Shown: piece by piece, positions 8,721 through 17,918 of the stretch
Layout of the letters: each line of letters starts with the position of its first letter
Position numbering within the stretch: position 1 is the stretch's first letter
Assembly (NCBI RefSeq): GCF_030848395.1
Contig: NZ_JAVDBT010000009.1
Span: 121,767 to 185,766, forward strand
Direction of reading: 5' to 3'
Source: Pseudogemmobacter lacusdianii
GTDB lineage: Bacteria > Pseudomonadota > Alphaproteobacteria > Rhodobacterales > Rhodobacteraceae
Length of the DNA stretch: 64,000 nucleotides
Notes under the pieces: generated by a model
The model's input: only the letters and a program-made list of their open reading frames with translations
Databases searched by the model: none
What the model was told of the DNA's origin: nothing
Position numbers and translations under genes: made by a program

Positions 8721-9599
8721 TTACCGCCCGGCCTCCAAAGCCCGATAGAGCCACAACAAAGCCATCTGCGCCGGTTGCCCGGTGTGATGGGTGGAAAAAT
8801 GCCAACCCACAGCGCGGGTTAGGCTTTGCAGCCGGTCTTTCCGCTCGGCCAAACGCGCCAGATACCGCTCACGCAGATCGCCCGCCTTGCGGGTTTCATA
8901 GCGCAAAGCCCCGCCCATCGATTCAAAGATCGTGCGGCCGTCGAAGGGAAATTCTTCCTCCGCCGGGTCCAGCACCATCACCGCCGCCCCCAGCACGCCC
9001 CGGTCCGAGGCTTTGGCCAAAACCGCCTCAACCGCCGCCAGATCGCCCATGAAATCCGACAAAAACACCGCCCGCCCGTGAGAGACCATGCCCTCCACCT
9101 GCGGCGCACCGTAATCGCCCGCCTCAGCACTGCCCGCCAGTTCCGCCGCCAAGCGCACCAGTTGCGTCCGGCCCGCACGCGGCGGCAGCCCTCCGGCCAA
9201 GCCCACCCGCTCGCCCCCGCGCAACAGCAAAACCGCCATGGCCAAAGCCAACAGTTGCGCGCGATCCGCCTTGCTCGCCCGCCCCTTGGCGCCCGAGAAC
9301 CCCATGCTCTTGGCCGGGTCCACCCAAAGCGTCACCGATTGCGCCGCCTGCCATTCGCGCTCGCGCACGAAATGCGCATCCGACCGGGCCGAGCGGCGCC
9401 AGTCGATCAGCCGCGCCGCATCGCCCTGATGCGCCGGACGATATTGCCAAAACTCATCGCCCAGACCCGCGCGCCTGCGGCCATGCTCGCCCAGCATCAC
9501 CGTATGCGCCAGCATCTCGGCCTGCGCCAACAAAGGCGGCAGGGCCTGGCCCAAAGCCTCGGCCCTTGCGCGCAGCCCTTGGGAAAGCGTCTCGCTCAC
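8721..9599 (-). CDS. DUF58 (VWA-like) protein of the MoxR operon
   Basis: A 292-residue cytoplasmic protein. The core DUF58 block is visible as RRAGLGDEFWQYRPAHQGDAARLIDWRRSARSD, written in part here as EFWQYRPAHQGD and IDWRRSARSD. The following VTLWVDPAKSMGF and AVFLSDFMGDL resemble the two halves of a VWA-like metal site. DUF58 proteins are usual partners of MoxR ATPases. The gene overlaps moxR by four bases and abuts the DUF4159 gene, which supports a single complex or maturation system. Confidence 0.88.
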   Translation of the reverse strand: MSETLSQGLRARAEALGQALPPLLAQAEMLAHTVMLGEHGRRRAGLGDEFWQYRPAHQGDAARLIDWRRSARSDAHFVREREWQAAQSVTLWVDPAKSMGFSGAKGRASKADRAQLLALAMAVLLLRGGERVGLAGGLPPRAGRTQLVRLAAELAGSAEAGDYGAPQVEGMVSHGRAVFLSDFMGDLAAVEAVLAKASDRGVLGAAVMVLDPAEEEFPFDGRTIFESMGGALRYETRKAGDLRERYLARLAERKDRLQSLTRAVGWHFSTHHTGQPAQMALLWLYRALEAGR

Positions 9600-10600
9600 G
9601 CCGCCGCCTCAAACCCCAAAACGCGGGTGGAGGTGCGGGCGATGATCCCGGCCAAAGTCTCACCCCTTGCCCTTGCGGCAAAGGACAAAGCCATCCGATG
9701 CCCAAGGCATGCCGGCGCCAAAGCCGCCACATCCTCGACCGAGGGCGCCAGCCGTCCTTGCAACAAGGCCCGCGCCCGCACCGTCAGCATCAAAGCCTGC
9801 GCCGCCCGCGGCCCCGGACCCCAAGCCAAAGCATCCGCCAAATCGCGGCCCTCCGGCTCTCCCGGACGGCAGGCGCGCACCAGATCCAAGATCGCCTCAA
9901 CCACCTTCTCGCCCACCGGCATCCGCCGCACCACGGCTTGCGCCGCAATCAACTGCTCGGCCGAGAACACCTGATGCGCCACATCCTCCGCCGCCCCGGT
10001 GGTCGCGATCAGAATATCGCGCTCCACCGCGCGTGTCGGATAGTCCACATCCACCTGCACCAAGAAGCGGTCGAGCTGCGCCTCGGGCAAAGGATAAGTC
10101 CCCTCTTGCTCAATCGGGTTCTGCGTCGCCAAAACATGGAACGGCCGCCCCAAGGCCCGATGCGCCCCGGCGATCGTCACCTCTTTCTCCTGCATCGCCT
10201 GCAGCAAAGCCGATTGCGTCCGTGGGCTCGCCCGGTTGATCTCATCCGCCATCAACAGCTGGCAAAACACCGGCCCCTCGATGAACCGAAACGCCCGAGA
10301 CCCATCCGCCGCCGTCTCCAGCACCTCCGAGCCCAAAATATCCGCCGGCATCAAATCCGGGGTGAACTGAATGCGGCCCGTATCCAGCCCCATCACCACG
10401 CCCAAAGTCTCCACCAGCCGCGTCTTGCCCAAGCCCGGCAGACCCACCAACAGCGCATGCCCGCCGCACAACAGTGAGGCCAGCACCAGATCCACCACCT
10501 TCTCTTGGCCAATGAACCGACGGTTGATCGAGGCCTTCGCGCGCCCCAAAACTTCACCCAGGGCCTCAATCTCAGCCACCAGAGCCTCTTCACCCGCCAT
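9596..10600 (-). CDS. MoxR-family AAA+ ATPase
   Basis: A 334-residue AAA+ chaperone-like ATPase. Walker A GLPGLGKT is at about residues 53-60 and Walker B LLMADEIN at about 115-122; RASPRTQSALLQAMQEKEV and the NPIEQEGTYPLPEAQLDRF stretch are family hallmarks, ending with a lid domain. It is the promoter-proximal gene of the four-gene leftward operon (10600 to 3862). MoxR proteins typically help metal or cofactor insertion, or assembly of VWA-containing partners; the DUF58 and VWA-like proteins downstream are the expected clients. The DUF1285 gene reads away from it across a 256-bp spacer. Confidence 0.92.
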   Translation of the reverse strand: MAGEEALVAEIEALGEVLGRAKASINRRFIGQEKVVDLVLASLLCGGHALLVGLPGLGKTRLVETLGVVMGLDTGRIQFTPDLMPADILGSEVLETAADGSRAFRFIEGPVFCQLLMADEINRASPRTQSALLQAMQEKEVTIAGAHRALGRPFHVLATQNPIEQEGTYPLPEAQLDRFLVQVDVDYPTRAVERDILIATTGAAEDVAHQVFSAEQLIAAQAVVRRMPVGEKVVEAILDLVRACRPGEPEGRDLADALAWGPGPRAAQALMLTVRARALLQGRLAPSVEDVAALAPACLGHRMALSFAARARGETLAGIIARTSTRVLGFEAAA

Positions 10601-10725
10601 GACAAACCCTCAAAGATGCTTTTGCCGCATTAGAGCGAAAACCCCGCCCCGGCACAAATGGCAAACGCGCCCCCGGCACAAATCCTCGTGACGCAAGCGC
10701 GAGGCCAAATTCCACAACTTCCCCC

Positions 10726-10757
10726 TTCATCTTGACTGAAATACTCCCGCCGGAGGC
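10726..10757. repeat. Dispersed repeat ATCTTGANNAAAATACTCC, copy 3
   Basis: TTCATCTTGACTGAAATACT is followed by CCCGCCGGAGGC. It sits in the spacer between moxR and the divergent DUF1285 gene. One base of the core differs (TGAAATACTCC). Confidence 0.85.
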
Positions 10758-10856
10758 GTCCCAAGCCTGCCAAAATCCCTGCACAAACCCCTTAAGAGCC
10801 GCTTAAATCCCCAACGCCCCTTGCAGATCCCCCCCCGCTGCACGACATTCCCCCCC

Positions 10857-11432
10857 ATGACCGGACCCACCGCAGATACCCTCGCCGCCGCCGCAAAAGC
10901 CGCTTCCAAAGCCTCTGGCCTGCCGCCCGTGCACCTTTGGAACCCCGATTTCTGCGGCGATATTGATATGCGCATCGCCCGCGACGGCACCTGGTATTAC
11001 CTCGGCACGCCGATCGGTCGCGCACCTTTGGTCAAACTCTTCTCCTCGATCCTGAAGCGTGAGGGCGACAGCTACTTCCTCGTCACCCCGGTCGAGAAAG
11101 TCGGCATCAAAGTCGATGACGCCCCCCTCCTCGCCATCGATTTCGAAGCCGAAGGCACAGGCGAAGCGCAAAACCTGCATTTCGTCACCAAGACCGAGGA
11201 CCGCGCCATGGCCGGCCCCGATCACCCGATCCGGGTTGAGCGGGATGACAAGGGCGAACCCTCGCCCTACGTCCTTATCCGCAGCAATCTTTGGGCGCTG
11301 ATTGACCGGAAATCCTTCTACCGCCTTGTCGAACTGGGTTGCCACGCGCCGCATGATGGCGCTAGCTGGTTTGGCCTTTGGTCCGGCGGGCAGTTCTTCC
11401 CGGTCATTCCTTCGGCTGAATTGCCTGCCTAA
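10857..11432 (+). CDS. DUF1285 family protein
   Basis: A 191-residue soluble protein with no signal peptide. The block PVHLWNPDFCGDIDMRIARD with the following GTWYYLGTPIGR is the characteristic DUF1285 start, and SYFLVTPVEKVGIKVDDAPL continues it. The family has known structures but no agreed function. ATG 10857 is chosen because it begins just before conserved sequence; an upstream ATG at 10821 adds a proline/cysteine-rich lead. In many relatives DUF1285 is in the same operon as moxR; here it is divergent, which keeps the linkage. Confidence 0.88.
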   Translation: MTGPTADTLAAAAKAASKASGLPPVHLWNPDFCGDIDMRIARDGTWYYLGTPIGRAPLVKLFSSILKREGDSYFLVTPVEKVGIKVDDAPLLAIDFEAEGTGEAQNLHFVTKTEDRAMAGPDHPIRVERDDKGEPSPYVLIRSNLWALIDRKSFYRLVELGCHAPHDGASWFGLWSGGQFFPVIPSAELPA

Positions 11433-11492
11433 CGCCGCTCAATTCCTGCCCAAGCCCATTCCCCGCTCCAAACGATAGTGTCCGCTCAATAG

Positions 11493-12266
11493 ATGCCCCT
11501 TTTTGCCGCCAACCTGACCCTGCTCTTCACCGAGGTGCCGATGCTCGACCGGCCCGATTGGGCCCAGCGCACCGGCTTTGACGGCGTTGAGGTGCTGTTT
11601 CCCTATGACCACCCGGTGGCCGATTGGGAGCGTGCCTTGGCGGGCCAACCCTTGGCGCTCATCAACACGCCCCCCGGCGATTGGGCGAGTGGCGACCGGG
11701 GCTTCGCCGCCCGTCCGGGGCATGAGACCGCCTTCCGCGACAGCTTTCTGCGCGCCGCCGATTACGCCACGCGGCTGAACTGCCCGCGCATCCATGTGAT
11801 GGCTGGGGTCGCCAAAGGCCCGCAGGCCGAAAGCACCTATGTCGCAAATCTGACTTGGGCCTTGGCGCAAGCCCCGGATCTGTCGCTCGTGGTTGAGCCT
11901 TTGAACCCCGAGGATATGCCCGGCTATTTCCTCAACGATTACGATCAGGCCGCCCGGATCATCGACGACATCAATGACCCGCGTTTGGCGCTGCAATTCG
12001 ACCTCTGGCATGCCGCCCGCCTGCACGGAAACCCCGAGTTCGTCTGGGACGACCACAAAGCCCGCGTCGGCCATGTGCAGATCGCCGGTTTCCCCTCGCG
12101 CAATGAACCGGGCGGTGGCGGCTTCTCGCTGCCCGCCCTTTGCGATGCGGTGGATCAGCTCTCCGGCGTCTGGATTTCGGCTGAGTATCGCCCCGCGCGC
12201 GGCACCGCCCAAGGCCTCGGCTGGCTGCAAGCGCTGAAATCTCGCGGCACGCCGATCGGCAGTTGA
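11493..12266 (+). CDS. hyi: Hydroxypyruvate isomerase (TIM-barrel)
   Basis: A 257-residue protein very close in length and pattern to Escherichia coli Hyi, which interconverts hydroxypyruvate and tartronate semialdehyde in glyoxylate use. Matching blocks are FAANLTLLFTEVPMLDR, GFDGVEVLFPYD, the INTPPGDWASGDRGFAARPG segment (shown in part), HVMAGV, VVEPLNP, LQFDLWHAARLHGN, GHVQIAGFPSRNEP and ISAEYRP. The conserved Glu of VEPLN, the Asp of FDLWH and the His of GHVQIAG are likely metal ligands. It could feed on glyoxylate produced by the allantoin branch further right, but it is not in that cluster. Confidence 0.85.
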   Translation: MPLFAANLTLLFTEVPMLDRPDWAQRTGFDGVEVLFPYDHPVADWERALAGQPLALINTPPGDWASGDRGFAARPGHETAFRDSFLRAADYATRLNCPRIHVMAGVAKGPQAESTYVANLTWALAQAPDLSLVVEPLNPEDMPGYFLNDYDQAARIIDDINDPRLALQFDLWHAARLHGNPEFVWDDHKARVGHVQIAGFPSRNEPGGGGFSLPALCDAVDQLSGVWISAEYRPARGTAQGLGWLQALKSRGTPIGS

Positions 12267-12507
12267 ACCGCTGCCGCGCCGATTCGGTGCTGACGTCTTA
12301 ACGGGCGAAGGCGCGCAGATGTCATGCGCAAAGCCATACGTGAGCCATATCAAAAGCAGCTGTAAAACAGACGTTGATTTTTGCGGCATTTCAACAGCTT
12401 AACCCGCCGAACGCGGGGTTTCGCGCCGCCCTTGTCGCGCAGCCACCCTTGCCCAAATCCGCCCCATCCGTAATATGCGCCGCAAGCCCCATCCAAGGAT
12501 CGCAGCC

Positions 12508-12693
12508 ATGCCCGTCAACGCCCCCGAGACTCAGATCGTGACCCGCTGGAAAGTGGCCTGCGATGGCGGTGAGGGCGCTTTGGGCCATCCCCGCGTCTGG
12601 CTCTCGATCCCGGCCGAGACCGGCTTTGTCGAATGCGGCTATTGCGACAAGAAATTCGTGATCGACCGCGATCACGCGCATGACGACCACTAA
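12508..12693 (+). CDS. CHCC-type zinc-finger protein (NDUFS6-like)
   Basis: A 61-residue protein. [17 protein letters not shown] followed by [14 protein letters not shown] gives the C...H...C-X2-C zinc site shared with the mitochondrial complex I subunit NDUFS6. The short bacterial members are widespread in alphaproteobacteria and may be complex I associated, though the nuo genes are not here. I chose ATG 12508 as the start nearest the conserved domain; an in-frame ATG at 12475 adds eleven basic residues. It is followed by a clear terminator. Confidence 0.85.
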   Translation: MPVNAPETQIVTRWKVACDGGEGALGHPRVWLSIPAETGFVECGYCDKKFVIDRDHAHDDH

Positions 12694-12718
12694 AAAGTTC
12701 GGCGCTTTTCGCCCCCGC

Positions 12719-12744
12719 AAACCCCGCTCCGGCGGGGTTTTCTT
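12719..12744 (+). terminator. Rho-independent terminator after the zinc-finger gene
   Basis: AACCCCGC (12720-12727) pairs with GCGGGGTT around a short loop, followed by TTCTT. It lies 25 bases after the stop codon and separates this gene from polA. Confidence 0.85.
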
Positions 12745-12891
12745 ATGGGGTGCTATAGGGTTAGCCCAGAAGCCCCTTAACCAGCGTGCGGCCTTCCCCT
12801 TGCGGCAGCGCAGCGCCGCGAGGGTGTCCAAAGGCTGGCAGAGCCCCCCTCTTCATGCCATATAAAACCCCAGCATAAAGGGGAAAGCGGC

Positions 12892-15717
12892 ATGGCATTC
12901 GGCAAGGGTCACCACCTGCATCTGATCGATGGATCGGCCTATATCTTCCGCGCCTATCACGCGCTGCCGCCGCTCACCCGGCAGTCTGACGGCCTGCCGA
13001 TTGGCGCCGTTGCAGGCTTCTGCAACATCCTCTGGAATGAGATTTCCAGCGAGAAACGTGCCTCCGGTGCCACCCATATCGCGGTGATTTTCGATCATTC
13101 CGCCACCACATTCCGCAATGCTATCTACCCGGAATATAAAGCAAATCGCCCGCCCCTGCCGGAAGATCTGCGCCCGCAATTCCCGCTCACCCGCGAAGCC
13201 ACCCGCGCCTTCAATGTCTCGTGCATCGAGATTGAAGGCTATGAGGCCGACGACATCATCGCCACGCTGGCCACCCAAGCCGCCGAGGCCGGTGGCAGCT
13301 GCACCATCATCTCCTCCGACAAAGACCTGATGCAACTGGTGCGCCCCGGCATCGACATGTTCGACCCGATGAAAAGCCGCACCATCGGCCCGGACGAAGT
13401 CTTTGAAAAGTTTGGCGTATCACCCGACCGCGTGGTCGATGTGCAGGCGCTTGCCGGGGACAGCACCGACAACGTCCCCGGCGCGCCCGGCATCGGTTTG
13501 AAGACCGCCGCCCTTTTGATCCAAGAATACGGCGACCTCTCCACCCTGCTGGAACGCGCCGGTGAGATCAAACAACCCAAGCGCCGCGAGACCTTGGTCA
13601 ACAACGCCGAACTGATCCGCATCTCCGAAAAGCTGGTTCGTCTCGACGACAAAGTCCCGCTCGACATCCCACTTGAGACGATGGAGATCACCGCGCCCGA
13701 GCCCGAGAAGCTGCTGAAATTCCTCACGGATATGGAGTTCCGCACCCTCACCCGCCGTGTGGCCGAGCGACTGAAGGTCGAGGTTCCGGCCATCGAAGCC
13801 GCCCCTGCCAAAGCCGCCGCCGCAGCCCCTGCTGCCGTGGAACAAGACCGCCTGCCCTTCGACCCCAGCACCTATGTCGCCATCCGCGACCGCGCGACTT
13901 TGGACCAATGGCTCGCCCGCATCGCCGAGATCGGCCATGTCGCCATCGACACCGAAACCACCAGCCTCGATGAGATGCAGGCCGAGTTGGTCGGCATTTC
14001 CCTCGCCATCGACCCCGGCCAAGCCGCCTATATCCCCTTGGGCCACAAACAAGGCGGCGGCGACCTCTTCGGCAGCGCCAGCCTCGTCGAAGGACAGCTC
14101 AACCTCTCTGAGACCCTCGCCGCCCTAAAGCCCATCTTGGAGGATCCAGCCATCCTCAAGATCGGCCAGAATATGAAATACGACTATAAGATCCTCGCCC
14201 GCCACGGTATCCGCATGGCCCCCATCGATGACACGATGCTGATGAGCTATGCCATGCAAGCAGGGCTCAATCAGCACGGCATGGATCTGCTGTCGGAAAA
14301 ATACCTCGGCCACCAACCGATCCCGATCAAGTCCTTGCTGGGCACCGGAAAATCGCAAATCACCTTTGATCAGGTCGGCGTGGATGATGCGGTGAAATAT
14401 GGCGCTGAAGACGCCGATATCACCCTGCGGCTCTGGCAGCTCTTCAAGCCACAACTGCACCAAAACCGCGTCACCACGGTCTATGAAACGCTCGAGCGCC
14501 CGCTGGTTCCGGTGCTTGCCGATATGGAAATGGCCGGCATCGCGGTGAACCGCGACACGCTTTCGCGCATGTCCAACGCCTTCGCGCAAAAGCTCGCCCA
14601 GCTCGAAGACGAGATCGCCGAAACCGCAGGCGAGAAGTTCAACGTGGGCTCGCCCAAACAGCTGGGCGAAGTGCTCTTTGACCGGATGGAGATCCCCGGC
14701 GGCACCAAGGGCAAAACCGGCGCTTACGGCACCGGGGCGGATGTGCTGGAAGACATCACCACGATGAAAGACAGCCACCCGCAAGGCGCGCAGCTTGCGT
14801 CCTTGGTGCTCGATTGGCGCAGCATCGCCAAGCTGAAGTCGACCTATACCGACGCGCTGCAACAGGCGATCAACCCCGAGACCGCTCGCGTCCACACCTC
14901 TTATTCGATCGCAGGCGCCAGCACCGGTCGGCTCTCCTCAACCGACCCCAACCTGCAAAACATTCCCGTGCGCACCGAAGAAGGCCGCCGCATCCGCGAG
15001 GCCTTTGTGGCACCACCCGGCAAGCTTTTGGTCTCGCTCGACTATTCGCAGATCGAACTGCGGATTCTGGCCCATATCGCCAATATCCCTTCCCTTCAGC
15101 AGGCCTTCCAACAGGGCATCGACATCCACGCCATGACCGCGTCCGAGATGTTCAACGTGCCCTTGGACCAGATGACCTCGGACGTGCGCCGCAAGGCCAA
15201 GGCGATCAACTTCGGGGTGATCTACGGCATCTCGGGCTTTGGTCTGGCGCGCAACCTGCGCATACCGCGGGCCGAGGCGCAGGGCTTCATCGACCGCTAT
15301 TTTGAGCGCTTCCCCGGCATCAAAGAATACATGGCCCAGACGGTGAAATTCGCCCAAGAACACGGCTATGTGCAGACGCTTTTCGGGCGCAAAATCCACA
15401 CGCCCGAGATCAATGCCAAAGGCCCCGGCGCCGGCTTTGCCAAACGCGCCGCGATCAACGCGCCGATCCAAGGCACCGCCGCCGATGTGATCCGGCGCGC
15501 CATGATCCGCATGCCCGAGGCGATCAAAGACCTGCCCGCGCGCATGCTCTTGCAGGTGCATGACGAACTGCTGTTCGAGGTCGAAGAAGCCGCCGCCCCC
15601 GCGCTGATCGAGGTCGCGCGCAAGGTGATGGAGGGCGCCAACGCGCCCATCGTCTCGCTCAAGGTCCCACTGACCGTTGAGGCTGGCCAAGGCCGCAACT
15701 GGGCCGAGGCACATTAA
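12892..15717 (+). CDS. polA: DNA polymerase I
   Basis: A full-length 941-residue PolA for gap filling and Okazaki fragment maturation. The 5'-3' exonuclease domain opens with HLIDGSAYIFRAYHALPP. The 3'-5' exonuclease retains its catalytic motifs: VAIDTETTSLDEMQ (Asp and Glu), IGQNMKYDYKIL (Asn, Asp) and YGAEDADITL (Tyr, Asp), so proofreading is probably active. The polymerase domain has LVSLDYSQIELRILAH (motif A), RRKAKAINFGVIYGIS (motif B) and LLQVHDELLFEV (motif C). ATG 12892 is preceded by a GGGGAAAG ribosome site. It is monocistronic, with a terminator three bases after the stop. Confidence 0.98.
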   Translation: MAFGKGHHLHLIDGSAYIFRAYHALPPLTRQSDGLPIGAVAGFCNILWNEISSEKRASGATHIAVIFDHSATTFRNAIYPEYKANRPPLPEDLRPQFPLTREATRAFNVSCIEIEGYEADDIIATLATQAAEAGGSCTIISSDKDLMQLVRPGIDMFDPMKSRTIGPDEVFEKFGVSPDRVVDVQALAGDSTDNVPGAPGIGLKTAALLIQEYGDLSTLLERAGEIKQPKRRETLVNNAELIRISEKLVRLDDKVPLDIPLETMEITAPEPEKLLKFLTDMEFRTLTRRVAERLKVEVPAIEAAPAKAAAAAPAAVEQDRLPFDPSTYVAIRDRATLDQWLARIAEIGHVAIDTETTSLDEMQAELVGISLAIDPGQAAYIPLGHKQGGGDLFGSASLVEGQLNLSETLAALKPILEDPAILKIGQNMKYDYKILARHGIRMAPIDDTMLMSYAMQAGLNQHGMDLLSEKYLGHQPIPIKSLLGTGKSQITFDQVGVDDAVKYGAEDADITLRLWQLFKPQLHQNRVTTVYETLERPLVPVLADMEMAGIAVNRDTLSRMSNAFAQKLAQLEDEIAETAGEKFNVGSPKQLGEVLFDRMEIPGGTKGKTGAYGTGADVLEDITTMKDSHPQGAQLASLVLDWRSIAKLKSTYTDALQQAINPETARVHTSYSIAGASTGRLSSTDPNLQNIPVRTEEGRRIREAFVAPPGKLLVSLDYSQIELRILAHIANIPSLQQAFQQGIDIHAMTASEMFNVPLDQMTSDVRRKAKAINFGVIYGISGFGLARNLRIPRAEAQGFIDRYFERFPGIKEYMAQTVKFAQEHGYVQTLFGRKIHTPEINAKGPGAGFAKRAAINAPIQGTAADVIRRAMIRMPEAIKDLPARMLLQVHDELLFEVEEAAAPALIEVARKVMEGANAPIVSLKVPLTVEAGQGRNWAEAH

Positions 15718-15720
15718 CGA

Positions 15721-15746
15721 AAAGGCGGCCCCAAAAGACCGCCTTT
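15721..15746. terminator. Terminator between polA and the convergent HIT gene
   Basis: AAAGGCGG pairs with CCGCCTTT around a ten-base loop immediately after the polA stop. The convergent HIT gene ends 57 bp further right, so it may work in both directions. Confidence 0.8.
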
Positions 15747-15749
15747 CCA

Positions 15750-15776
15750 TTCATCTTGATGAAAATACTCCGGGGG
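15750..15776. repeat. Dispersed repeat ATCTTGANNAAAATACTCC, copy 4
   Basis: TTCATCTTGATGAAAATACT is followed by CCGGGGG, then TGCGGGGGCTGGCCCCC, which forms its own hairpin. In this copy TTCATC and GATGAA can also pair around TT. The GGGGCTGGCCCCC segment recurs after copy 5 at 40 kb. Confidence 0.85.
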
Positions 15777-15803
15777 TGCGGGGGCTGGCCCCCGCCCTGC
15801 TGG

Positions 15804-16187
15804 TCAGCCTTTGCTGAGCAAAGGCCCCAAAGCCCGCCCGCCCAAAAGGTGCAGGTGGTAATGCGGCACTTCTTGGTGGCCATGCGCGCCGGAATTGGTG
15901 ATGCCGCGATAGCCGCCCGCATTCAGCCCCAGCTCTGCGCAAACCTGCGCTGCCACGCGGTGGAAGTCGACAATCTCCGCCTCGGAAGCCTCGGCGGCAA
16001 AATGTGCGAAATCCACATAGGCGCCTTTGGGGATCACCAGCACATGCACCGGGGCCTGCGGGTAAAGATCGTGGAAGACCAAGGTGTTCTCGGTCTCAAT
16101 CACGGTCTTATTCGGGATCTCGCCGCGCAAGATGCGGGCAAAAATGTTCGAGCTGTCATAGCTCCACGGGCTTTTGGCGTCAGTCAT
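15804..16187 (-). CDS. HIT-family nucleotide hydrolase (HinT-like)
   Basis: A 127-residue histidine-triad protein. The active site HYHLHLLGG is at about residues 107-115, and FARILRGEIPNKTVIET with HVLVIPKGAYVDF are HinT hallmarks. Family members hydrolyse adenosine phosphoramidates and related AMP adducts. The gene starts three bases after the stop of the glycosyltransferase gene and is probably its operon partner, though no functional link is known. Confidence 0.93.
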   Translation of the reverse strand: MTDAKSPWSYDSSNIFARILRGEIPNKTVIETENTLVFHDLYPQAPVHVLVIPKGAYVDFAHFAAEASEAEIVDFHRVAAQVCAELGLNAGGYRGITNSGAHGHQEVPHYHLHLLGGRALGPLLSKG

Positions 16188-16190
16188 GTC

Positions 16191-17768
16191 TCAATCCACA
16201 AACAGGTGTTCAGAACCCATAATCTCCCGCGCCGTCTTGGCCGGGATGTCGAGGAACGCGGCCAAAGCCTGCGCATTCTCCTCCACAGTCGCCGATTGGC
16301 GGATGCGATGGAAGCCCGGAAAGTCGAACTCGCGGATCCGGTCGGATTCAAAACGCAAATCGTAGCGGATCGTCGGCATCAGCCGGTCGATGGTTGCCTG
16401 AGGTGAGCCCTCTGCAGCCAGCCCAACCCGGCGAGCATGGCCGATCAGATAGTCATCGGTGAACTCACATTCGATTTCCAGAAGCCGCACCTGCGCGCGG
16501 TCATTGTAAAAATCCTGCATCAGATCGGTCGAAGCGGGGTCAATACAGAAGATCAGACGTTCGGTTTTCCAATAATCGAACAACATCCGCACCAGCGCCC
16601 GCCGATGCCTTGTGCGCTTATCCAGATTGCTCTCAATGCCACCGAGATCCGGCAAATTGGCCTCGCCCTCATTGAAAAGGTAGTGGATTGCCGGGGTGTC
16701 ATTGACGCTGCGGATCCGCTCCACCAGCCGCTTGGCAATGTGCCATTTCTTGCAGGTGATCATCATCAGCGTACGCTCACGCCCGATCGAGGTTTCGGTC
16801 TCCCAAAACCGCGGCGCAAAACGGCGGCCAATCCGGCCCCGTCCAGTGATGAAAGCGAAAAGCGCCCGCCCCTCGTTCGAGATGGTGAAGCTGCGCCCGG
16901 TGGCGGAATATAGCTCTCCGAGCCGGGCTTTCAGCTCTTTCGCCTCGGGGCTGATCTTGCGGGCAAAGAGGTAATCTTGGCTCAGCAGCAGATCGTATTG
17001 GTCGTTATAAAAGCTGACGGGCATGCCGTAATCGGTGAACATTAAGAAAGTCAGCGGCCGGGTGCGGATCTCGGATTCGCTCACCAAATGCCGGACGATG
17101 GTTTGGAAAAACGTCTCATCCGGGATCCAAGTCCGGCGAAAGAACCGCAGAACGTCCCGCCGCTTCTTGATGAAGCTCAGCACGAATTCCACGGTACGGC
17201 GGCGCAGGCACCACCATTGGCTGCCGATCTGCATCACCAGATCGCTGGGCACTTTCCGCGCCAGTCCCAGCCGCTTTTGCCAGTCCATTGACCGGTAAAA
17301 CCAAGCCTTTTGCGTGCGCTCATTAAAGTGGTGCCGGTAGATCAGCCGCTCTTCTTTGATGCCGGTCTTGATCCAATCGGAATTGTAGAAATCGAAGGAT
17401 TCGATGTAATCGACATCCTCACGTTCCAAAAACGCCCGCGCATATTCGGCCGATTTGATCGGCATGCAATCGCCCGAGAGCATGTAGAAATGCGTCGCGC
17501 GCGGGAAGGCCTCGACCGCGGCGCGCACCGCGCCCAAAGTCGCCTCGACCAGCGACCAAGCGCCCCAGCCGCATTTCACCCGCCGCCGCGCAAAGACCAC
17601 CGAGGCGTTCCCATCCAACTCCTTGCGGATACGCTCATAATCCTCGCGGCGCGCATTGCCGTCAAAGTGGATCGCGATGAAATCTCCGGCCGCCGTCAGG
17701 CGCTGCGCCTGAGCGATGACCCCCTCGGGGTCTTTGTGACACAGAAGAATATAGGCGATCTTGGCCAT
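16191..17768 (-). CDS. Core-2/I-branching (GT14-like) glycosyltransferase with extra C-terminal domain
   Basis: A 525-residue protein. The N-terminal ~270 residues match the Branch family: MAKIAYILLCHKDPEGVIAQ, then FIAIHFDGNA, GWGAWSLVEATLGAV, HFYMLSGDCMPIKS and GSQWWCLRR, with WIPDETFFQT as a likely catalytic-region Asp-Glu. In eukaryotes this fold transfers xylose or N-acetylglucosamine. The remaining ~250 residues form a separate domain seen, as far as I recall, mainly in Rhodobacterales relatives (DUF5927/5928 type), containing many basic residues and MMITCKKWHIAKRLVERI. No signal peptide or membrane segment is visible. The start is ATG 17768; the open frame further upstream is antisense to the sulfotransferase gene. 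The two genes are divergent. Confidence 0.82.
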   Translation of the reverse strand: MAKIAYILLCHKDPEGVIAQAQRLTAAGDFIAIHFDGNARREDYERIRKELDGNASVVFARRRVKCGWGAWSLVEATLGAVRAAVEAFPRATHFYMLSGDCMPIKSAEYARAFLEREDVDYIESFDFYNSDWIKTGIKEERLIYRHHFNERTQKAWFYRSMDWQKRLGLARKVPSDLVMQIGSQWWCLRRRTVEFVLSFIKKRRDVLRFFRRTWIPDETFFQTIVRHLVSESEIRTRPLTFLMFTDYGMPVSFYNDQYDLLLSQDYLFARKISPEAKELKARLGELYSATGRSFTISNEGRALFAFITGRGRIGRRFAPRFWETETSIGRERTLMMITCKKWHIAKRLVERIRSVNDTPAIHYLFNEGEANLPDLGGIESNLDKRTRHRRALVRMLFDYWKTERLIFCIDPASTDLMQDFYNDRAQVRLLEIECEFTDDYLIGHARRVGLAAEGSPQATIDRLMPTIRYDLRFESDRIREFDFPGFHRIRQSATVEENAQALAAFLDIPAKTAREIMGSEHLFVD

Positions 17769-17918
17769 GCGGATGCGTTGAAAGAGCCTGTCTGAGGTCT
17801 TGATTGCATAATGGTCTTTGTGCTTGCTTGAAAAGACAAACTTTCTTTGGTTCTTTCGCTTCCAATCGTTCCCCGGCCCGCCTAAGGCCGATAGAAGCCG
17901 AAAGCAGGAGAGGCGTTG

